NCBI GenBank assembly: GCA_031294825.1
Contig: JAUMPM010000037.1
Location: 1 to 7,145, forward strand
Length of the DNA stretch: 7,145 bases
Reading direction: 5' to 3'
Source of the DNA: Collinsella sp.
Lineage (GTDB): Bacteria > Actinomycetota > Coriobacteriia > Coriobacteriales > Coriobacteriaceae
The notes beneath the pieces were generated by a model that worked only from the letters and a program-made list of their open reading frames with translations, had not been told where the DNA came from and made no database searches. The translations under genes and the position numbers were made by a program. Shown here in pieces: positions 6,284-7,145 of the stretch (position 1 is its first letter; each line of letters begins with the position of its first letter).

Positions 6284-6289
6284 ATTATC
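6284..6289 (-). promoter_or_regulatory. Weak candidate -10 for uppP
   Basis: GATAAT on the minus strand (6289-6284) is a five-of-six match to a -10 box, about 60 nt upstream of the TTG start. No acceptable -35 is found 16-19 nt upstream; the nearest similar hexamer, TTGGTA at 6325-6320, is 30 nt away. It is noted because this divergent gap must contain the uppP promoter. Confidence 0.25.
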
Positions 6290-6360
6290 AACCGTTGGCG
6301 GCGCGCCTGCGCCTACCCTTACCAAAAAACTCGCCCGTTCACAGAATTGCGAGCGGTCAA

Positions 6361-6381
6361 ACCCAAATCCTTGGGTATAAC
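6361..6381 (+). promoter_or_regulatory. Dyad overlapping a candidate -10 upstream of the stress-protein gene
   Basis: ACCCAA (6361-6366) and TTGGGT (6371-6376) form a perfect dyad with a 4-base centre, directly abutting and sharing a base with TATAAC (6376-6381), a possible -10. The only good -35-like hexamer (TTGCGA, 6347-6352) is 23 nt away, too far for a standard promoter. An activator- or repressor-controlled promoter would fit, with a leader of about 84 nt. The rest of the leader is very G+C-rich, with a small GCACG/CGTGC hairpin at 6431-6451. Confidence 0.35.
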
Positions 6382-6471
6382 TGCAACAAGATAAAGTGTC
6401 CGGCGGCCGACGCGCCCGCGCCCGCCCGATGCACGAGCCCCGCGCCCGTGCGATAGACCAAGGAGGAAACC

Positions 6472-6909
6472 ATGAACGAGGGCTACACCAAGGTATTTGT
6501 TTCACTCGACGGTACTGAGCAGCAGGATTTTGTGCTCGCACGCGCCATCAAGGTCGCCGCGAACAACGGCGCCAAGCTGATTATCGGCCACGTTATCGAT
6601 TCCACGGCACTCGAGAGCGCCGGTTCCTATCCGGTCGATCTGGTCAACGGCCTAGAGGAGGCATTTAAGAACTCCATTGCCAAGCAGCTCGAGGAGGCCA
6701 AGGCCAATCCTGACATTCCCGAGGTCGAGGTCATGATTCGTGCTGGCCGTATTCGCGAGACGCTCAAGGACGAGATGCTCGACGTGGTCAAGCCCGACCT
6801 GGTGCTCTGCGGCGCCCGCGGCCTGTCCTCGATCAAGTATGCGCTGCTGGGTTCGATTTCGACGTTCCTGCTGCGCAACACGGACTGCGACATTTTGGTC
6901 GTGAAGTAG
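6472..6909 (+). CDS. Universal stress protein, UspA family, ATP-binding type
   Basis: A single-domain 145-residue Usp protein, the usual family length. It begins with the typical first strand KVFVSLDGTEQQDFVLARAIKVA, with the conserved Asp13 after the strand. It contains the nucleotide-binding pattern G-2x-G-9x-G(S/T): GARG at 114-117 followed nine residues later by GS at 127-128. The final strand is CDILVVK. This pattern marks the ATP-binding (MJ0577-like) branch rather than the E. coli UspA branch that lacks it. Usp proteins are cytoplasmic dimers involved in survival under starvation or stress; the specific role here is unknown. The start is clear: AGGAGG at 6461-6466, 5 nt before ATG. It is transcribed divergently from uppP and followed by a large hairpin and then a terminator, so it is probably a single-gene unit. 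Confidence 0.94.
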   Translation: MNEGYTKVFVSLDGTEQQDFVLARAIKVAANNGAKLIIGHVIDSTALESAGSYPVDLVNGLEEAFKNSIAKQLEEAKANPDIPEVEVMIRAGRIRETLKDEMLDVVKPDLVLCGARGLSSIKYALLGSISTFLLRNTDCDILVVK

Positions 6910-6922
6910 CGTTGCTCCCACC

Positions 6923-7015
6923 GGCCGCGGGGCCTGCGGGGTTTCCACGGGCACGTCCTCGCCGCGTTGCGACTGCGGGATGTGCCCTTAGGAAACCCCT
7001 CCCGGCCCCGCGGCC
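6923..7015. repeat. 93-nt long hairpin downstream of the stress-protein gene
   Basis: Three nested blocks of complementarity form a long rod: GGCCGCGGGGCC (6923-6934) with 7004-7015, GGGGTTTCC (6938-6946) with 6991-6999, and GGGCAC (6949-6954) with 6982-6987. That is 27 perfect pairs in three blocks separated by small internal loops, plus weaker pairs nearer the tip. It begins 13 nt after the stop codon. No T-run follows it, so it is not a standard intrinsic terminator. It could stabilise the 3' end of the mRNA or be a dispersed repeat. A smaller TTCAGC/GCTGAA hairpin follows at 7029-7046. Confidence 0.8.
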
Positions 7016-7060
7016 TTCGCAGCCTTACTTCAGCGAGTTGGCTGAATAGAGGAATGGCGT

Positions 7061-7093
7061 GGCGCCCCCGTTTGGGGGGGGCCGTTTTTTTTT
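7061..7093 (+). terminator. G+C-rich intrinsic terminator with T9 tract
   Basis: GGC (7061-7063) pairs with GCC (7081-7083) and CCCCC (7065-7069) with GGGGG (7075-7079), with one G-G mismatch between the blocks and a 5-nt loop. Nine T residues follow (7085-7093) after a single G. It is the probable transcription stop for the stress-protein gene. The mismatch and the run of eight G may be sequence errors near the contig end. Confidence 0.65.
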
Positions 7094-7145
7094 AGGGGGG
7101 TTATTTTTGGCCCCTCGCTTTTTTTACCTTTGGGGACAAAGACCC
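7094..7145. other. Homopolymer-rich end sequence, probably unreliable
   Basis: The last ~50 bases alternate runs of G, T and C (for example six G at 7095-7100 and seven T at 7119-7125) unlike anything else in the window. There is no frame, hairpin of note or recognisable feature. This is typical of decaying read quality at the end of a contig. It should not be used for annotation. Confidence 0.5.

Noticed and set aside
6224..6541. N-terminal extension of uppP to an ATG at 6541
   Set aside because: It would overlap the start of the divergent stress-protein gene and adds 106 residues with no family resemblance. The TTG at 6223 has a proper ribosome binding site and matches the family N-terminus.
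1..7145. CRISPR array, tRNA or rRNA, prophage or integrated element
   Set aside because: No regularly spaced direct repeats, no cloverleaf or rRNA-like sequence, no integrase, transposase or phage genes. All five proteins are ordinary chromosomal functions.

Overview
The window (about 60% G+C) reads as chromosomal DNA from an actinobacterium, most likely a gut Coriobacteriia such as Collinsella. This rests on base composition, strong purine-rich ribosome binding sites, use of TTG starts, and the look of the housekeeping proteins. It is recognition from memory, not a database result. The last ~60 bases degenerate into homopolymer runs and look like the low-quality end of an assembled contig.

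Layout: (1) 59-1785, plus strand: a GntR/HutC-type regulator with a UTRA ligand domain, then class I mannose-6-phosphate isomerase (manA), then a hairpin terminator. (2) 1786-2065: a convergent intergenic stretch packed with hairpins, including a perfect 30-bp inverted repeat around a 70-bp core. (3) 2066-4960, minus strand: a PcrA/UvrD-type DNA helicase (964 residues) with three unusual low-complexity additions. (4) 4961-5248: the pcrA promoter region, a palindromic REP-like element and the uppP terminator. (5) 5249-6223, minus strand: undecaprenyl-diphosphate phosphatase (uppP/bacA) with an extra loop of about 40 residues. (6) 6224-6471: a divergent promoter region. (7) 6472-6909, plus strand: a single-domain, ATP-binding-type universal stress protein. 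(8) 6910-7145: a 93-nt hairpin, a G+C-rich terminator with a T9 tract, then dubious sequence.

The genes are mostly independent housekeeping units: sugar-phosphate metabolism under a probable local sugar-sensing repressor, DNA repair/replication, cell-wall lipid carrier recycling and stress response. I see no phage, CRISPR, toxin-antitoxin, biosynthetic cluster, tRNA or rRNA. The most unusual content is structural. Three of the gene-free gaps hold long, near-perfect inverted repeats of three unrelated sequences, and two of the conserved enzymes carry alanine/proline-rich insertions. I do not find a convincing undescribed multi-gene system.
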